Source: Anthostomella pinea
Taxonomy: Eukaryota; Ascomycota; Sordariomycetes; Xylariales; Xylariaceae
Length of the DNA stretch: 64,000 nt
Assembly: GCA_963556695.1 (NCBI GenBank)
Contig: CAUWAG010000010.1
Location: 1,240,001-1,304,000 of the forward strand
Direction: 5' to 3'
Under the pieces are notes generated by a model. The model was given only the letters and a program-made list of their open reading frames with translations, searched no databases and was not told the origin of the DNA. Every line of letters begins with the position of its first letter. Within the stretch, counting starts at the first letter, position 1. Below are positions 25,132-36,739 of the stretch, piece by piece. A program made the position numbers and the translations under genes.

Positions 25132-27099
25132 GTCGGAACAGCTTGCTTGTCAATACGGCGAGTCGAGCACGAGAGAGGCGGACGTCCGACTTGCACAAGT
25201 AGGCTTCGGAGCCCCTAAATAGACCCAACGGCACCATGGTCAACGGCTCGCTCGCTCGAGTTCGGCACTTGCACTCTCGATGGACGATAGCAGAGCCGGT
25301 CAACTTGTCAAGGGTTTTAGTCACCTTGCAACTGGCAAGGGCCCCGTATATCGGTCATACCCGCCCTATGCAAGGTATCCGTCGGTGATATCGGAAGCCA
25401 AGACTGGCTATCGGGAGATCAGGCCGACCTTTGGCGGCGTCGACTGCAGACTTGACGACTCATAAGACGGCATCGAATCTTCACACACAGGGACCAAATA
25501 GTCGTGCTGCTCACGAGGTCGCAACGAAGCTGTGATGCCAGCTCGCAGAGAACCATCATTGGGCCGGCATACCTGACCTCCCATCTATGGTGTCATGGAC
25601 TCATGCTGGTCGACGCATTGGCTCTGACATCTCGTGCGGGGGTTCCCCTCTTTAATCCCGTCGCTCTGATGCAAGAGGGTTAGGGGTCCACGGGTATCTT
25701 TGGGGTCTGCCTGATAACGCGGATTTGTAATTGTGAGTCAGGATATTCATGGCTGGCGATCGTGTTGTCCCGGTAGATAGATGGATGTCTTGATGTTGGA
25801 GGGAATACGTGGTCGGAAGTTAAAGAGAAAGGCACGCCAAAACATGGAGCTAGGGGGGCCGTCGCAAAGCTTTCACCAGGCAGTTGCACTGCTGTTACTT
25901 AATTGTCTTCATCCCCCGAATAGGAAGTTGCCATAGATGTGTCGAGATACCTACCCGGGGGACCCCGTTTTTGGACAGGGTGTAAGCCGAATGGCTTTCC
26001 ATAACAGTACGGCTAGGGCCAGATATCCCCTTGAATGGCAGTCAGCACCAAGTTGTAGTGTACGGCCAAGATCACCCCCTAGTCACTTTACCCACTGTAA
26101 AAGACCAATCGGCGTGCTTGGAACAATCCTAAGCCGAAAATGTAAGACTCTGAGTGGTCAGATCAGGGGCTACAGGGCATCGAATGCCGTTGCAGGTGAT
26201 CGCTCATGTTGTTGAATACACGGATGTTGATTACCAAAATGACAAGGTGGAAGAAAAGGAACAGGTGTGCGTACAGCTGAGGCTGCAGCACATATAGTAG
26301 TCCTGGTCTCCTTATCTAATCTACACGTGACTTGATGACTAAGCATCCATCCATCCAGGTGGATACGGCTGTTCACCGTCACATAAGTATTATAATCTTT
26401 TAAAGTTTCATATTTAAATCATCGCAATATAACCTTTTATGATAATGTTAAATAATTAAATAATTAAAAAATATAAACTTATAAGCTAAAATTAAATACC
26501 ACTTATATACTTCTTATAACCTTAGCCTTAACTTTATATCACGTAAAAATAAGTAAATAAAAGTCTACTTAAAATAACCTCAGCTTAATAAAGTAATAAT
26601 TGTAGGAACAGGCTTGAACGATCAATCATAATACTCGAGTATGGGGTCAAGGTCATGATGTTGCTGATGGTTGGATTGGGAGGTCTAGCTGGACTTGCAG
26701 GTCTGGCTAAGTGTCCTCACAATCCGGTATCTAATCTCTTATCTAATCATACATGTGGATCCGGTATGAATGGTTTGAAGGTTGGAATCGCATGGATCCA
26801 ACAATAATATTAATAAAGTAGTAATATAAATAAACTTTTAACTTTAATAAGACTATCCGTGTTTTTTATAATTCTAATAATAATAGCATATTTAATCTAA
26901 TATAAGCACTAGATTAACATTAATAAGACCGCCAGCTATAATGTTATCTACTTGTCATGTTCAATTAAGAAGGGGCTTATAAGAGCGGCCCGCATTTACC
27001 ATGTTCACACCTTAGCAGGGTGCTGCAAGGCTGCTGCTAGACTGTTTAAAAACGGGGGTCCCTCGCGTAGGTAGGGGAAATAGCTGCGTCTGTCCCCGT
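25132..27099. other. Gene-poor region upstream of the Zn2Cys6 gene
   Basis: The first few hundred bases should be the promoter of the Zn2Cys6 gene. Beyond 25.5 kb no coding frame is supported, and base composition falls to very AT-rich after 26.38 kb. Confidence 0.6.
26390..26960. repeat. AT-rich decayed patch, probably an old RIP-mutated repeat
   Basis: Two very AT-rich blocks (about 26390-26600 and 26805-26950), full of TA, TTA and TAA, flank a normal segment. They contrast sharply with GC-balanced neighbours. Such composition in Pezizomycotina usually marks transposon copies worn by RIP. No protein remnant is readable, so the original element is unknown. Confidence 0.55.
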
Positions 27100-27491
27100 T
27101 TATGCCGGCTGGCCAGTGCCGTCCCTCCACACGCCCTCCTTTTCCGCCATGAACTGCATGAACTGCCGCAGCGCCTCGGAGCGACCAGGCTTGCCGATGA
27201 TGCGCGTGTGCATCGGGATGCTCATCATCTTGCCGCCCTCGCGGTATAGGCAGTCGAGCGTGTTCTTGAGATACTGCACGTACGTCTCAGCCACCGAGCT
27301 GCCGAACCCGGGTGACATGTGTAATTTTCGTATGCATAGGGATTAAGCAACATACCCTTCTTCTCCGCCTCGGGGAGCCCCTTCTCCCACGGCAGGTCGA
27401 CCCAGTATGGGACGTCGTCGTTGTAGCACTCCGATGACCACTGGAAATCTGCTCCGACGCTCTTCCACACCTCCAGAAACAATTTGCACAT
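27100..27491 (-). pseudogene. Broken polysaccharide deacetylase (PuuE-like) fragment
   Basis: Two frames carry consecutive parts of one protein. The first (27491-~27318) has FQWSSECYNDDVPYWVDLPW. The second (~27318-27103) has SPGFGSSVAETYVQYLK and MMSIPMHTRIIGKPGRSEAL. These match the C-terminal half of NodB-fold deacetylases of the PuuE/allantoinase-like group, where a YNDDLPYW segment and an H-x-R-I-x-GRPGR segment are typical. A one-base frame change and loss of several residues lie near 27318-27325, and the usual last helix is missing. The first frame continues upstream to 27809 through one TAA at 27495-27497, but that part is not recognisable. The N-terminal catalytic half is absent. A GTATGT near 27350 could instead be a splice donor, which is the main alternative. 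Confidence 0.65.
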
Positions 27492-27919
27492 GGTTTACTC
27501 TATCTCGTGTGTGCCCAGGACCAGATCTATAGTTACATGTAGATTTTTACACGTGATAGTAGCCTCAGACGTAGGCCACGAGAAACACGCATGTAGCCGT
27601 AAGGTACCAGCTAATCCCGTCGCAACCGGCTCTCCTTCACTATCTACATCTTCGATACTCGAAGTGATCCACGCGCTCGGCGTCGATGTACCCTTCCCGA
27701 CCACAGGCTCCCTGTGGGAACTAAGTCTGCGCAGGCGCAGATCACGTTGGACAACAAGCCTCAAGATTGGTGTGGACGTGGCAGCAAGCCCCAGCGTCGA
27801 CCACATCAAACTGAACGGTGTGAATTATTTGTTAGGTATGTGTATAGGTTTTGCGTCAACAGAAAAAGAATCCAAAGTAAACCCTTCCACTCACATGCCC
27901 CAAAGTGCACTCATATGGC

Positions 27920-28249
27920 CTATCTGCAATATAACAATGACCCAGATGGCAGCTCTTGAGTGTTTCGAAACGTCAGCGATATTCTTAGTGGACTGAGGCG
28001 CCGCCGACTCGACAGGGAGGACTCCCTACCCCGGGAGTGGCAGTCACTGGGCTGAGCACAGGTAAGGGTTTGGGTTGTGCGCCTCGTGCCAAGCGGTGTC
28101 CCGGTAGCTGCGCAAGACTCTCCATCGGAGGAGGAGGACGAAGAGTCGGTCAGATCACCGTCCTTCTCGACGTGGGTGTGCAAACTGGCCGTCACGGAGG
28201 TGGTCTGGAGACTCAGCGCGAGGCAAGCGAGGAAGCTGGAAGGCTGCAT
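27920..28249 (-). CDS. Weak candidate: small secreted protein
   Basis: From the ATG at 28249 the frame encodes 109 residues. It starts with a possible signal peptide (MQPSSFLACLALSLQTTSVTA), followed by an acidic Ser-rich stretch and Arg-rich residues. No family is recognised. The rest of the frame has ordinary composition and may be chance, or an intron may follow the first ~60 residues. It lies in a gene-poor region, a typical setting for lineage-specific effectors, but that alone is weak support. Confidence 0.25.
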   Translation of the reverse strand: MQPSSFLACLALSLQTTSVTASLHTHVEKDGDLTDSSSSSSDGESCAATGTPLGTRRTTQTLTCAQPSDCHSRGRESSLSSRRRLSPLRISLTFRNTQELPSGSLLYCR

Positions 28250-28768
28250 TGCGGGACGAATATAGGTAAGATCAAGACGTATTGGATCGATGATAATAGG
28301 GAGCTCCAACTGTGGCTCTCGTCGTCGTTTGGTCGTGTCTGTTGAGTGTGGCCCAGGGTTGCTTCGATAGCCCGGCGACGGCGGACCTTTGACTTATAGA
28401 GGAGGCCAACTGCTTTTGCTCCATGACGGCAACGCTCAACGGTGACGACTGTGTCGTTCGCTTCCACCGCAGATCCTACGGACATGCCGTCGGTCTGACC
28501 AAGACTTTCGTCTGACTGACTGACTAGAGAGACATAGAACCAGGTTATGCTAAAGACATTGTTGTCACGTTCAACAGCCCCGTAATAGTCCCCGTGCGCC
28601 GGGGTTGAACATGTGGGCGAAGAGTGAACCTCCCCTTTCCGTAAACATCGATCGTGAACAGCTAGTTGTCCAGGCAAAACGTAATGACAGCAGGGCCTAC
28701 CTGGTTTAGCCCTCTCGTGAATCCACCGCACGATTAGGCACCTCTAAGCAGGGTTGTTCTTAAAGCTG

Positions 28769-28818
28769 TTGCCTATCAGGATTCGAACCTGTTGTTTCTT
28801 CGGTATACCGTAAGGCAA
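28769..28818 (-). other. tRNA-like relic with B-box and acceptor arm
   Basis: On the minus strand the segment starts TTGCCTT and ends TAGGCAA, which can pair as an acceptor stem. It contains a T-arm with GGTTCGAATCC flanked by ACA and TGA. Only about 19 nt separate the 5' acceptor strand and the T-arm, too few for a D-arm and anticodon arm. It is therefore a truncated tRNA gene or look-alike, possibly of organelle origin. Confidence 0.35.
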
Positions 28819-29167
28819 AGATCAACCAATGTGCCGCGTAAATCCTCCCGCTTGGACAGCCGACCGACGTGCTTCGATGGGACAATTGGAGGACTCCACA
28901 GTTCCTGGAAAGGTAGACGGCTAGTCATATGCACGGATGCCGGTATATTGGTATTCCCTGCTTGACATCATGAGCTGCGGTATCACAATGTCTCTCGAGC
29001 GGACAGAGAGGCATTGCACCACCCACTAAGCAGTCTGACTTCTGCCGCAAGGGTATAAAGGGCCTTCCGACACAAATAAAACACAAATGTAGAAGAGGCG
29101 GCCTGAAATAGCACAATCCTTTATGTTAGTCAACGATACAAGTGTTTTGATATACATATCCGGGTCC

Positions 29168-29506
29168 TTAGAGTAACGTCGTCACACTCTTATCAGGTTT
29201 ACTCAAGCTTTCCTCAAAACCGACATACCGCCAGAAGCTCGGCGATTTCTCAACCCACTCAAGGGCCAGCATGGTGTAGGCCTTTTTTTCACAGCAGGTT
29301 ACGTTGCCCTGCGGCGCGAGGGCGCCAGGTAACTTAGGGGTCGTGAGGGAAATATAGGAGAACGAAAACGCTGGATTTCTCCGCATGTCTGCGGACTTCT
29401 GGATCGCGATGTGCTTGATGTCGACACAACGGTCCTTGATGTTGGCGAAATATGCAAAAGGGAGTTCTGGCTGACGACGCGACGGCGAGTTGCTATGGTC
29501 CATCAT
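29168..29506 (-). CDS. Weak candidate: hypothetical protein
   Basis: An ATG-started frame of 112 residues lies in an otherwise empty stretch. It has mixed composition with two adjacent Cys and a Trp-containing helix-like segment (LALEWVEKSPSFWRYVGF). No domain, signal peptide or membrane span was seen. It could be a fragment of a decayed gene. Confidence 0.25.
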   Translation of the reverse strand: MMDHSNSPSRRQPELPFAYFANIKDRCVDIKHIAIQKSADMRRNPAFSFSYISLTTPKLPGALAPQGNVTCCEKKAYTMLALEWVEKSPSFWRYVGFEESLSKPDKSVTTLL

Positions 29507-30197
29507 GGGAAATGGATGTATTGGTCGGCGATCTTATGGTTTTGATTCATGCTTACTATAAACGACACAGACAACCTTAGGCTGCGTTCCAAATCTAACG
29601 GCGTGTGTGTGTGCTACATGTGCAGTGACGTGAAGTGACGTTGTACTAACGATACTTTCCGCGGTCTTGGCCTCCGGGCCCAGAAGACGAGCTCTTGGGC
29701 GACCACATCAAGGCGATGCACTGTCAGCGAACGAAGCCTTGCAGACGGTAAATCGAACTGGTGTCGGTTAGGTAAGGGATACTGAGTGAAGGGCGATACG
29801 GTTTCGTCCCGCAGACACCAGGTGACTCTTCACATCAAAGAAGTGACGCAGGGATAAAAGAAGGGGGGGGTTGCTGATTGCAATTTGGCAGTTTGGCAGT
29901 TGGCAGCCTCGTGATGTGCGAGCCGGGATGGAGCTCCCAGGAGCTGCATTGGTGCCACCTCTGGACAGGCATACAGCTTCTAGATTGACTTTGCTCTATC
30001 ATACATGCCGTGACGTTCACGATAACCTTATGTCGTCTTCCCCGCGAAACATATAAGATGGGTGGGAAGTCCAGGTGATCGATCACAAACTTTGGTAAGT
30101 GATTATCTCAATAGCGTATCATTCGAGCAGAGCGGCATATATCCATTTGAACATCATCAGCCTATAATCACATCCTGGCATAATCAGAACCACAGAA

Positions 30198-30603
30198 ATG
30201 GCACCAAAATACAAGACCAGCCAAACCGTCCGCTACAAGCCCGTAGGAGGTACGCTCCATCCTCATCCTCATCCTTCTCACCAAATCCCCATCACCACAA
30301 ATCAAAAACCAAAAACCAAAAACCAAACCGCAGCTCATTAACCATGAACCTTATCAACAGGCCCCGCCTCCAACCCAAGCGAGAGCACCGGCAAGATAAC
30401 CGACGTGCTGACTGAGCCCGGTATGCAAAAAAGCTGATCGATTGATCCAACGCCAACGTGCCAGGCCAGATGCTGACGAGATAGTGCTGTCTCTATGGTG
30501 CCTCAGCTGCCGCCTCCGTACTGACGGCCTCGAAAAGACCTCGAACGACAACACGGGGAAGATGACTACGGTGTACGAGAAGAACATCTTCAGTCCAGCG
30601 TAG
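30198..30603 (+). CDS. DUF2945 (hypervirulence-associated TUDOR domain) small protein
   Basis: Three exons (30198-30249, 30361-30420, 30485-30603) give 76 residues. The start MAPKYKTSQTVRYKPVGGP, then SNPSESTGKITDVLTEPG and NDNTGKMTTVYEKNIF at the end follow the pattern of DUF2945/HVA1-TUDOR proteins, small SH3-like proteins common in fungi and bacteria. The name comes from a Cryptococcus study and does not imply a role here. Both introns have good donors (GTACGC, GTATGC) and the second has a CTGAC branch site. The stretch between the two conserved halves (LSLWCLSCRLRTDGLEK) looks unlike the family's usual acidic RYEIEN lead-in, so exon 3's start may be wrong or this copy is diverging. Confidence 0.7.
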
Positions 30604-31309
30604 CGGGTTTGATGTGTGGGGTGGGAGACGGTCATGTCACGGGGGTGGGGGACGGACAGATCGAGATGGTGAGGCGTGTAGGATGGCGAAAGAGTGTGAC
30701 ATTGGTGCTTTCAAAGTATCAGAAGGCGTAAAGATGCCATCAGGTCTCCATGACGGAGTGACTACGTGTTGGTCGTGTCGTAATCAATCATCTTGCAACT
30801 ATGAATGTGGCAGAATCATGATTTAGGTGGAGTGCAAGTGGTGAAGGTAATCAATTACTGTATTAACGATGTAAGCAGCCAGTGTGTTGGCCTCGATTAC
30901 AGGTTATCCGAAACTCCATCTCTGTCGGAAGCAATGAACTTCCAGCATGTTCCTCAATAACATCACCGTGTGCTACCAGGGCACTCAATGCAACCGGAGT
31001 GTGCTCCGACGCTTCCCATGATCCCAGTCAACCAGTGTATGAAACTATCCAGACACCAACCCGCGTGTTCAAACCCGTGACTCTTCCATGAGCCATCCTC
31101 CGATCCCATAGTGATTGCCAGTGTAGGATCCCTCAGATGTACAAGACTCCGAGGAGGAGGAGGCCGACAACGGCAGCTCGAGTAGCCGAGGTTGGTCGAC
31201 GAGGAGCCGCATTCTTGTGGGATGCTGGGCAGCGGTGGTTGAATCGCTTCTTGAACGAGTCGCTCATGTTGCAGAAGTATTTTCCTGCTGTGATGTACCT
31301 ATTGGTTGG
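30604..31309. other. Non-coding stretch
   Basis: No supported gene. An 80-residue frame at 31137-31379 (plus) overlaps the weak Thr-rich ORF on the other strand and has no family signal. Confidence 0.5.
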
Positions 31310-31765
31310 TCAGTCAAGATCATCCACGCGGATCGAGGAGAGGTCATACTGTTCACACTCGCTCCAATCCTCCGTGTAGTAGATGAGGTCGGGAACCCAG
31401 ACGGCGCCGGACTTCTGCGGGATTATGATTGAGCAGAAGAATGTATTAGTACTGGTTGCGGTGGGCCCTGGGGCGGTGGTAGTAAGGGTTTCAGTAGTCG
31501 TGCTGCTGACGGTGGTCGTTGATGAATCAGTGGCGAGGTGGCGCCAATGAATTTCAGTATTCATGCCGACGGTGGTCGATGATGGATCAGTGGCGGACGT
31601 GGTGGCCTCTACGAGGTGGCACCAATGAATAGTAGTGTAGCCGTGGGTGGTCGATGAATCACAGACGGTGCTGGGTTCATAGCTGATGATTGTCGAGTTC
31701 ATGTTGCTGATCGATGGTGAATCAGTCACGGTGCTGGGTTCATGGTTGATGGCTTTGAAGTCCAT
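31310..31765 (-). CDS. Weak candidate: Thr/Ser-rich repetitive protein
   Basis: The frame from ATG 31765 encodes 151 residues, over a third of them Thr or Ser. It contains internal near-repeats such as TTIHWCHLVEAT and TEIHWRHLATDS, and twice a YEPSTV/HEPSTV segment. The DNA repeats underneath are imperfect direct copies (for example near 31535 and 31613, and near 31665 and 31728). There is no clear signal peptide, so a missing upstream exon is possible if this is a surface protein. The C-terminal ~45 residues (TFFCSIIIPQKSGAVWVPDL) are less repetitive and look protein-like. Confidence 0.3.
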   Translation of the reverse strand: MDFKAINHEPSTVTDSPSISNMNSTIISYEPSTVCDSSTTHGYTTIHWCHLVEATTSATDPSSTTVGMNTEIHWRHLATDSSTTTVSSTTTETLTTTAPGPTATSTNTFFCSIIIPQKSGAVWVPDLIYYTEDWSECEQYDLSSIRVDDLD

Positions 31766-33471
31766 GGTGTGCAAGAGTGAGAGACGAGTTGACGTGATAG
31801 TACCGTCGAGCGGCTGGGCGTCCCAAAAGAGCCTGGATAGAGATGAAGTGGTGATACTGGGTAGTTCTGCTGACTGCACGACGACTCGATGGCGATGAGT
31901 GATGGACGGAATATGGATGTAGTTGGGAGAAAGCAGACGGGATGGGCAGACCTGTCAAGGTTTTGTATCGAGACAGGCAGACAGACGGCTGGGACTGGCG
32001 CTGCTTCCCCGGATCGCAGTGAAGGGCATGCGGCGGGCAGGCACGCTGCGTGATATAGACAGTTGCACCCTCGATACTGCGACAAGCACGATTTGGATTG
32101 ATGTCATTGCAGGCTATCTCCCGGTGTACCTCCCCCATCTTGGTGTAGACGAAGGTCGACCGCGGCAGGTCGAGACCTCATTCCCGGAAGGGACATCATC
32201 GTGAAAGCCTGAGCTGACGTGTTGTCACTGCCTCGAGACGTACCATGGCAGATTTATGGAGAGAACATCGGCATGAAGACCCCGGATAACGTGTTATCAC
32301 TACCCTGTCAGTAGCGAAGTGAATGGGATCCGGCTTTCTCATTCTTACTTCTCTCTGATCGTAGAGAAGGCAGTGACAGCAGCAGTAGAAGCGCAACCCC
32401 AATGTGCTCTCAATCCTATGCCTTCCGTAGACCCATACCCAACGAACTAGATATGCAAGTGACAATGCTCAAGCAAGCCCGAAGGAAACAACCCACATGG
32501 GCAGCTCTGAAGTCATCATCAACGTCGTCGTACCTTCTCTGAGCCGGCACAGCAGTGAGTAGCAAGTACACTTGCGTCACACACTCAGACCAACCGCGAA
32601 GTCATCACCCCCCGAGTGATCCTGCACCATCGTCAGCTTTTCCGTGCTTCATTCCAGTGGAAGTCACCTGCAGCCCATCAACCAGCTCCTTCGGACCTTA
32701 CAATAGGTACCCCTTCTCAGATATCACGCCTGAAAAGTACCTACCCGCCACGGTCCTTCTGGTGCATAGTGTATAGCCAGCACTTACCAGCACCCAAATC
32801 AATACGTATTCGTGCTCCTTGACGTACGTAGAGTGTTTATGCCGAGCAGGCGGGTTCAGTCCGGTCCGCGTGTGGCAAGGCGCAACATTTCAACCCCATG
32901 TAATCCCAGCGTCTCGTATACACAAGGCAGAATCACAGGTCGAGGTAGTAACATGTGAGGTTGTGACCAGATGTAGCTTCCAGGCCTTCGTTGGTTGACT
33001 GGCCGGTAACCTACGTGAGACGGCTATATCATGCGAGCCGCGCCTTCTCGGTCGTCATCTTGCTTTCTTTCGTAGACGTAGCCCAGGCCACCCGCTTGGG
33101 TCAATGGTTGGAAACCCAAATGAGTGTTCTTCTCTATTACCTGGGAACGGAGGCGCGTGCACACTGTATACTTTGTCAACTACCAACCGCCAGTCGTTGG
33201 ACAGCATAAGCTAAGTGAACGGAAACGGCATGAATTACTGCCAGACGGGATCTGTTCATTGACATTATTCAATTGCCCTCCGTGAACGCCAATTCAACGT
33301 ATACATGACAGAGTGCCTGCATATTGTTTGCCACGAATATCCCGCCATGCTCAGTCGGCGGTGCCCGGCTGGTCGAATACAACACATGTGAGGGGGTCTG
33401 ACACGAGAGATCCGACTCCTAAGTATAGGTTTCGAGCACATGATCCCCTCCATATGGTTTCCTTCTCGTTT
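31766..33471. other. Non-coding stretch downstream of the kinase
   Basis: Only short overlapping frames occur. No domain, repeat or RNA gene was recognised. Confidence 0.55.
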
Positions 33472-36400
33472 CTAGCGGCCCCCTTGCCTATCGGCTTCGG
33501 CGTCTATGTCTCGTTCGACCATCTCTATGGAGCTGAGGCTCGGAAACCTCTTACTGAAATCTTTGATGTAATCCTCCTTCTCTTGGAAGCTCATGTCGAT
33601 CGTTGGCCGACCCGGCATTCCCACTCCAACGAGCTGCTCGGAGGAACCCTGCTGGACCGTCAGCTGTTTTTGCTTCGGCGGTGACCTTGGCCTCCCACCA
33701 GTTGGGATACTGTTCAGGTGCAGTGGCTTGGGGCCCGGGTTTGGCCTCGGAGAGGCCATCGACCGGCTGGGTGAGCCGGGCACTTGATTGGCAGGTCGCA
33801 CTCGCGTCAGTGCCTCAGACGAGCTGGTGGCAGGTTTCAGTGGTGGTACACGCCCGGGCCCGACGGGTTTGCGAGGGAGCTCTGGCAGTTGTTTTTCTAC
33901 GGGCTTCTTGGCGGCTGCATCATCCGAGAACTTGCCGTATCCTGACGCCGTGCGCTGAACCTGTTGGGCCGACTTTTGGGACTCGTCGAGCAGGTTCTGC
34001 ACCCGATTCTGTATGCTCACGGCTCGGGATACACCGCCAATACTCTTGGGTAACGCAGCTGAGCCCCCAGCCTCCCGCTCTGCCATGCGTTGCCGGTATT
34101 CTGCCGCAGCTGCCTCTACCCTCCGTTCTTCTTCCGCAAGACTTTGGGCCTCAAGCTCTCGTCGCATCTCTGGGGTCAACTCAGGTTCTCCAAGAAAGTT
34201 GCCATCGTCACTTCGGCCGTCAGTTGCCTCGGACCCAGCAATTGGAGTCAGATCACGGCGGCCCATATCCTTGAGGGGAGATGGCGTTCTCGCAGGTACG
34301 TTCGAAGTGTTTCCCTCAAACCGCTTGAAGGCATCGCCAAACCTTCCAGCTAGGATGTTCTTGGTGCCAGATAACGATCCAAGACTAGAGCGTTTCGTAT
34401 GATTCTTGGGACCCTTCTCCTTCTTCTTCGCCTCAGAGTCCTCCATTGACCGGAGGAAATCCACATTGGATTCAATCGCAGGCTCATCCTGCGGGTCAAT
34501 CATTGGAGATGGCACTTTGGCAGATAGATTGGGCGATGGGTGACCGGAACGTATTGGTCTAGGAGCTGCTTCCCGCTCGCGCAGATAATCCACACTGGAT
34601 TCCAAATAAGTACTGGCTGGTCGGGGTCGGCCTGAGGTAGAAACAGACTTGGCCAAAGGCTCTAGATATTCGAGACTTGGGCGACCCCCTTCGAGAGATG
34701 GCCGTGCAGTAGAAGGTTGCCTGCCGTGGACAGAGGGAGATTGCATGGATGGTAACCGTGGACCGGGCGAAGGCCGAGGCGCCTGAGTTGGCTCTGGTCG
34801 TTGTTGTCTCGGTAAGCTCGTCGAACGGTGTTGTTTAGCTGGAGGGAACCGATGTATAGGGGGGTATTCACGAGGCTGCCCTTCCGGAGGAGGTGTACTT
34901 GTCATGGTGCCAGTCGAGACCATGGATGGTCTGCTGGGAGGTTCCGGTCGAGCTTGAGGCGGAGGGGACGCGATGGCCTGCAGCTCAGGATTACTAAAGA
35001 TGATAGCCGAAGCGCGGCTCATCTCTGACGTGGGAGGCGCAGAGGCAGGCGCTTGAACTGGCGCGGGTGATGGGGAGGGTCTTTGAGGTTCAGTCGTCGT
35101 CACTACAGGATTGACGCGACTGAAATCTGTTGACTGTCTTTGGATTGCTGGAACTGGTGATGGCTTGGCCTGCGGTCTGGCAAACGCATCCTGGGCAACC
35201 TTGTCTGGGACTTGCTGCTGACTGGGCTGTGTCTGCACTTCACTAGAAGCGGGAGGCGAAGTTGGGCTATCGAAGTCGAATTTAGCACCATGATCATGTA
35301 GTAAAGCGAACTGGTCGAGAGTTGGGAACCTCGAAGAAAGCTCATCTGCAGCCGCCTTTGCTGCGGCGTTGGAGTCCAGAGCAGCGAAAGGGTCGCCACT
35401 TGTAACCCTCATCGGAGACGGACTCGGCCTCGCTGCCTGTGAGGGAGCTGCCTGACTTGTAGTAGTTGGCCTGCCTCGTCGCATAGGCATGATTTCTGGA
35501 AGCGCCGCCTGATTTTGCTGTTGCGGGGGAGGAGAGTATACAGCGCCGACAGCCGGTTTGCTTTTGGTTTTCTGCTCGGCAACAGCATGGTTCTCCCCCG
35601 TCCGTGACCCAGGCTGTGAGCGATTGGAGTATATCTATTCTCTGGTCAGTCAACTTTCCCGACCTTGTGCTGAGCCGACATACATCATGTATCGGTACCT
35701 CACGCCCTTGCATCCGGCAACTTTCTCGAAGTGCTTGGTAGATATTTGGTCTAGATGCCAAGTTTTCTCGTAGCATGGAGGCTTCGAGGTGTTAGTATGG
35801 AACGCATTTGCAAGTGATGGCCCAGTGCTTACCGATCAGCTGTTTCAACCTGTCAGAGAACACAGGGTAACTGGGAAATTTATAGCTGGCGTTCAAAATT
35901 GCGAGTTGCCCTTGATCCTCGAAGGGGGTCGTGTAGTAGCACAGCTTGTAGAGGAGCACACCCAGAGCCCAAATGTCCGACTTTTCGTCTATTGGCTGTT
36001 TTCGGTATACGTCGACCATCTCCGGACTCCTGTATTGCATTGTTGTGTGTCTTTGAACGTCCTCGTCCATCAGCCGGCATTCGACGACAGTCTGGGGCGC
36101 GGGTTTTGGCGGCGCTGCCGAGCCAAAATCGCAAAGTTTGAACTTCCTCTTCGAGCCATGCATCGTGATCAGGACGTTTTCCACTTTGAGATCGCGGTGT
36201 AGCAGCGGCGGCTTGAGATAGTGCATGCAGGCTACGCCTTCGGCAATGTCAGAGAAGATGTTGAGGATCTCGGGCTCGGTCAGGCGGTGCTGCAATCGTG
36301 TGTTCATGAAGTCAATCAAGCCTCCCCCGTTGCAGAACTCCATCAGCAGGAAGACCTCGTAACCCCCACCCTTCATTTCCGATGCATGCGAGTCGATATA

Positions 36401-36739
36401 GGTGACGATGGGCTTGTGCCCCTTCAGCCGCTTCATCGTCTCGACCTCGGTCCGCATTCCACGCAGAGTCTCCTTGTCCGGCACAGCAACTCTCTTCAGG
36501 ACTGCTTCGTCGGTTCCATCGATGGGCCGCGGCATCTTGACGAGGTAAACATGTGCAAACCCGCCCTCCGACAAGTACTTCTGGATGACCACCCTGTGGT
36601 TGCCGACCTGGATTTTGGTTCCCGGGGTGAAGGTACCAGCCGGGGCGGAGGGCGCTTGCATCTGCATTGGTGGCGGCGCGCCGTACACGGCTTGCTGGGC
36701 TGGCCTAGCCACCGGTACATTACTGTTGTAGGAAGCCAT
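33472..36739 (-). CDS. ark1: Ark1/Prk1-family serine/threonine kinase
   Basis: Three exons (36739-35833, 35781-35684, 35634-33472) give 1055 residues. The kinase domain is at about 45-320. The glycine loop is degenerate (LSEGGFAHVY at 56-65), Lys82 is in AVLKRV, the catalytic loop is HRDLKVEN at 181-188, and DFG is at 204-206. This pattern belongs to the Numb-associated kinase group: yeast Ark1/Prk1/Akl1 and animal AAK1/GAK. These phosphorylate endocytic coat proteins such as Pan1 and Sla1 and drive actin-patch disassembly. The remaining ~700 residues are Pro/Ser-rich and disordered, with several SxP sites and a short predicted helix (MRRELEAQSLAEEERRVEAA). Both introns are short, the first with an ACTAAC branch site. 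The ORF extends upstream only through a GTG, so the ATG at 36739 is chosen. Confidence 0.92.

Noticed and set aside
28213..28731. 172-codon minus-strand frame
   Set aside because: Begins at GTG, no ATG near the start and no recognisable domain; overlaps another weak ORF.
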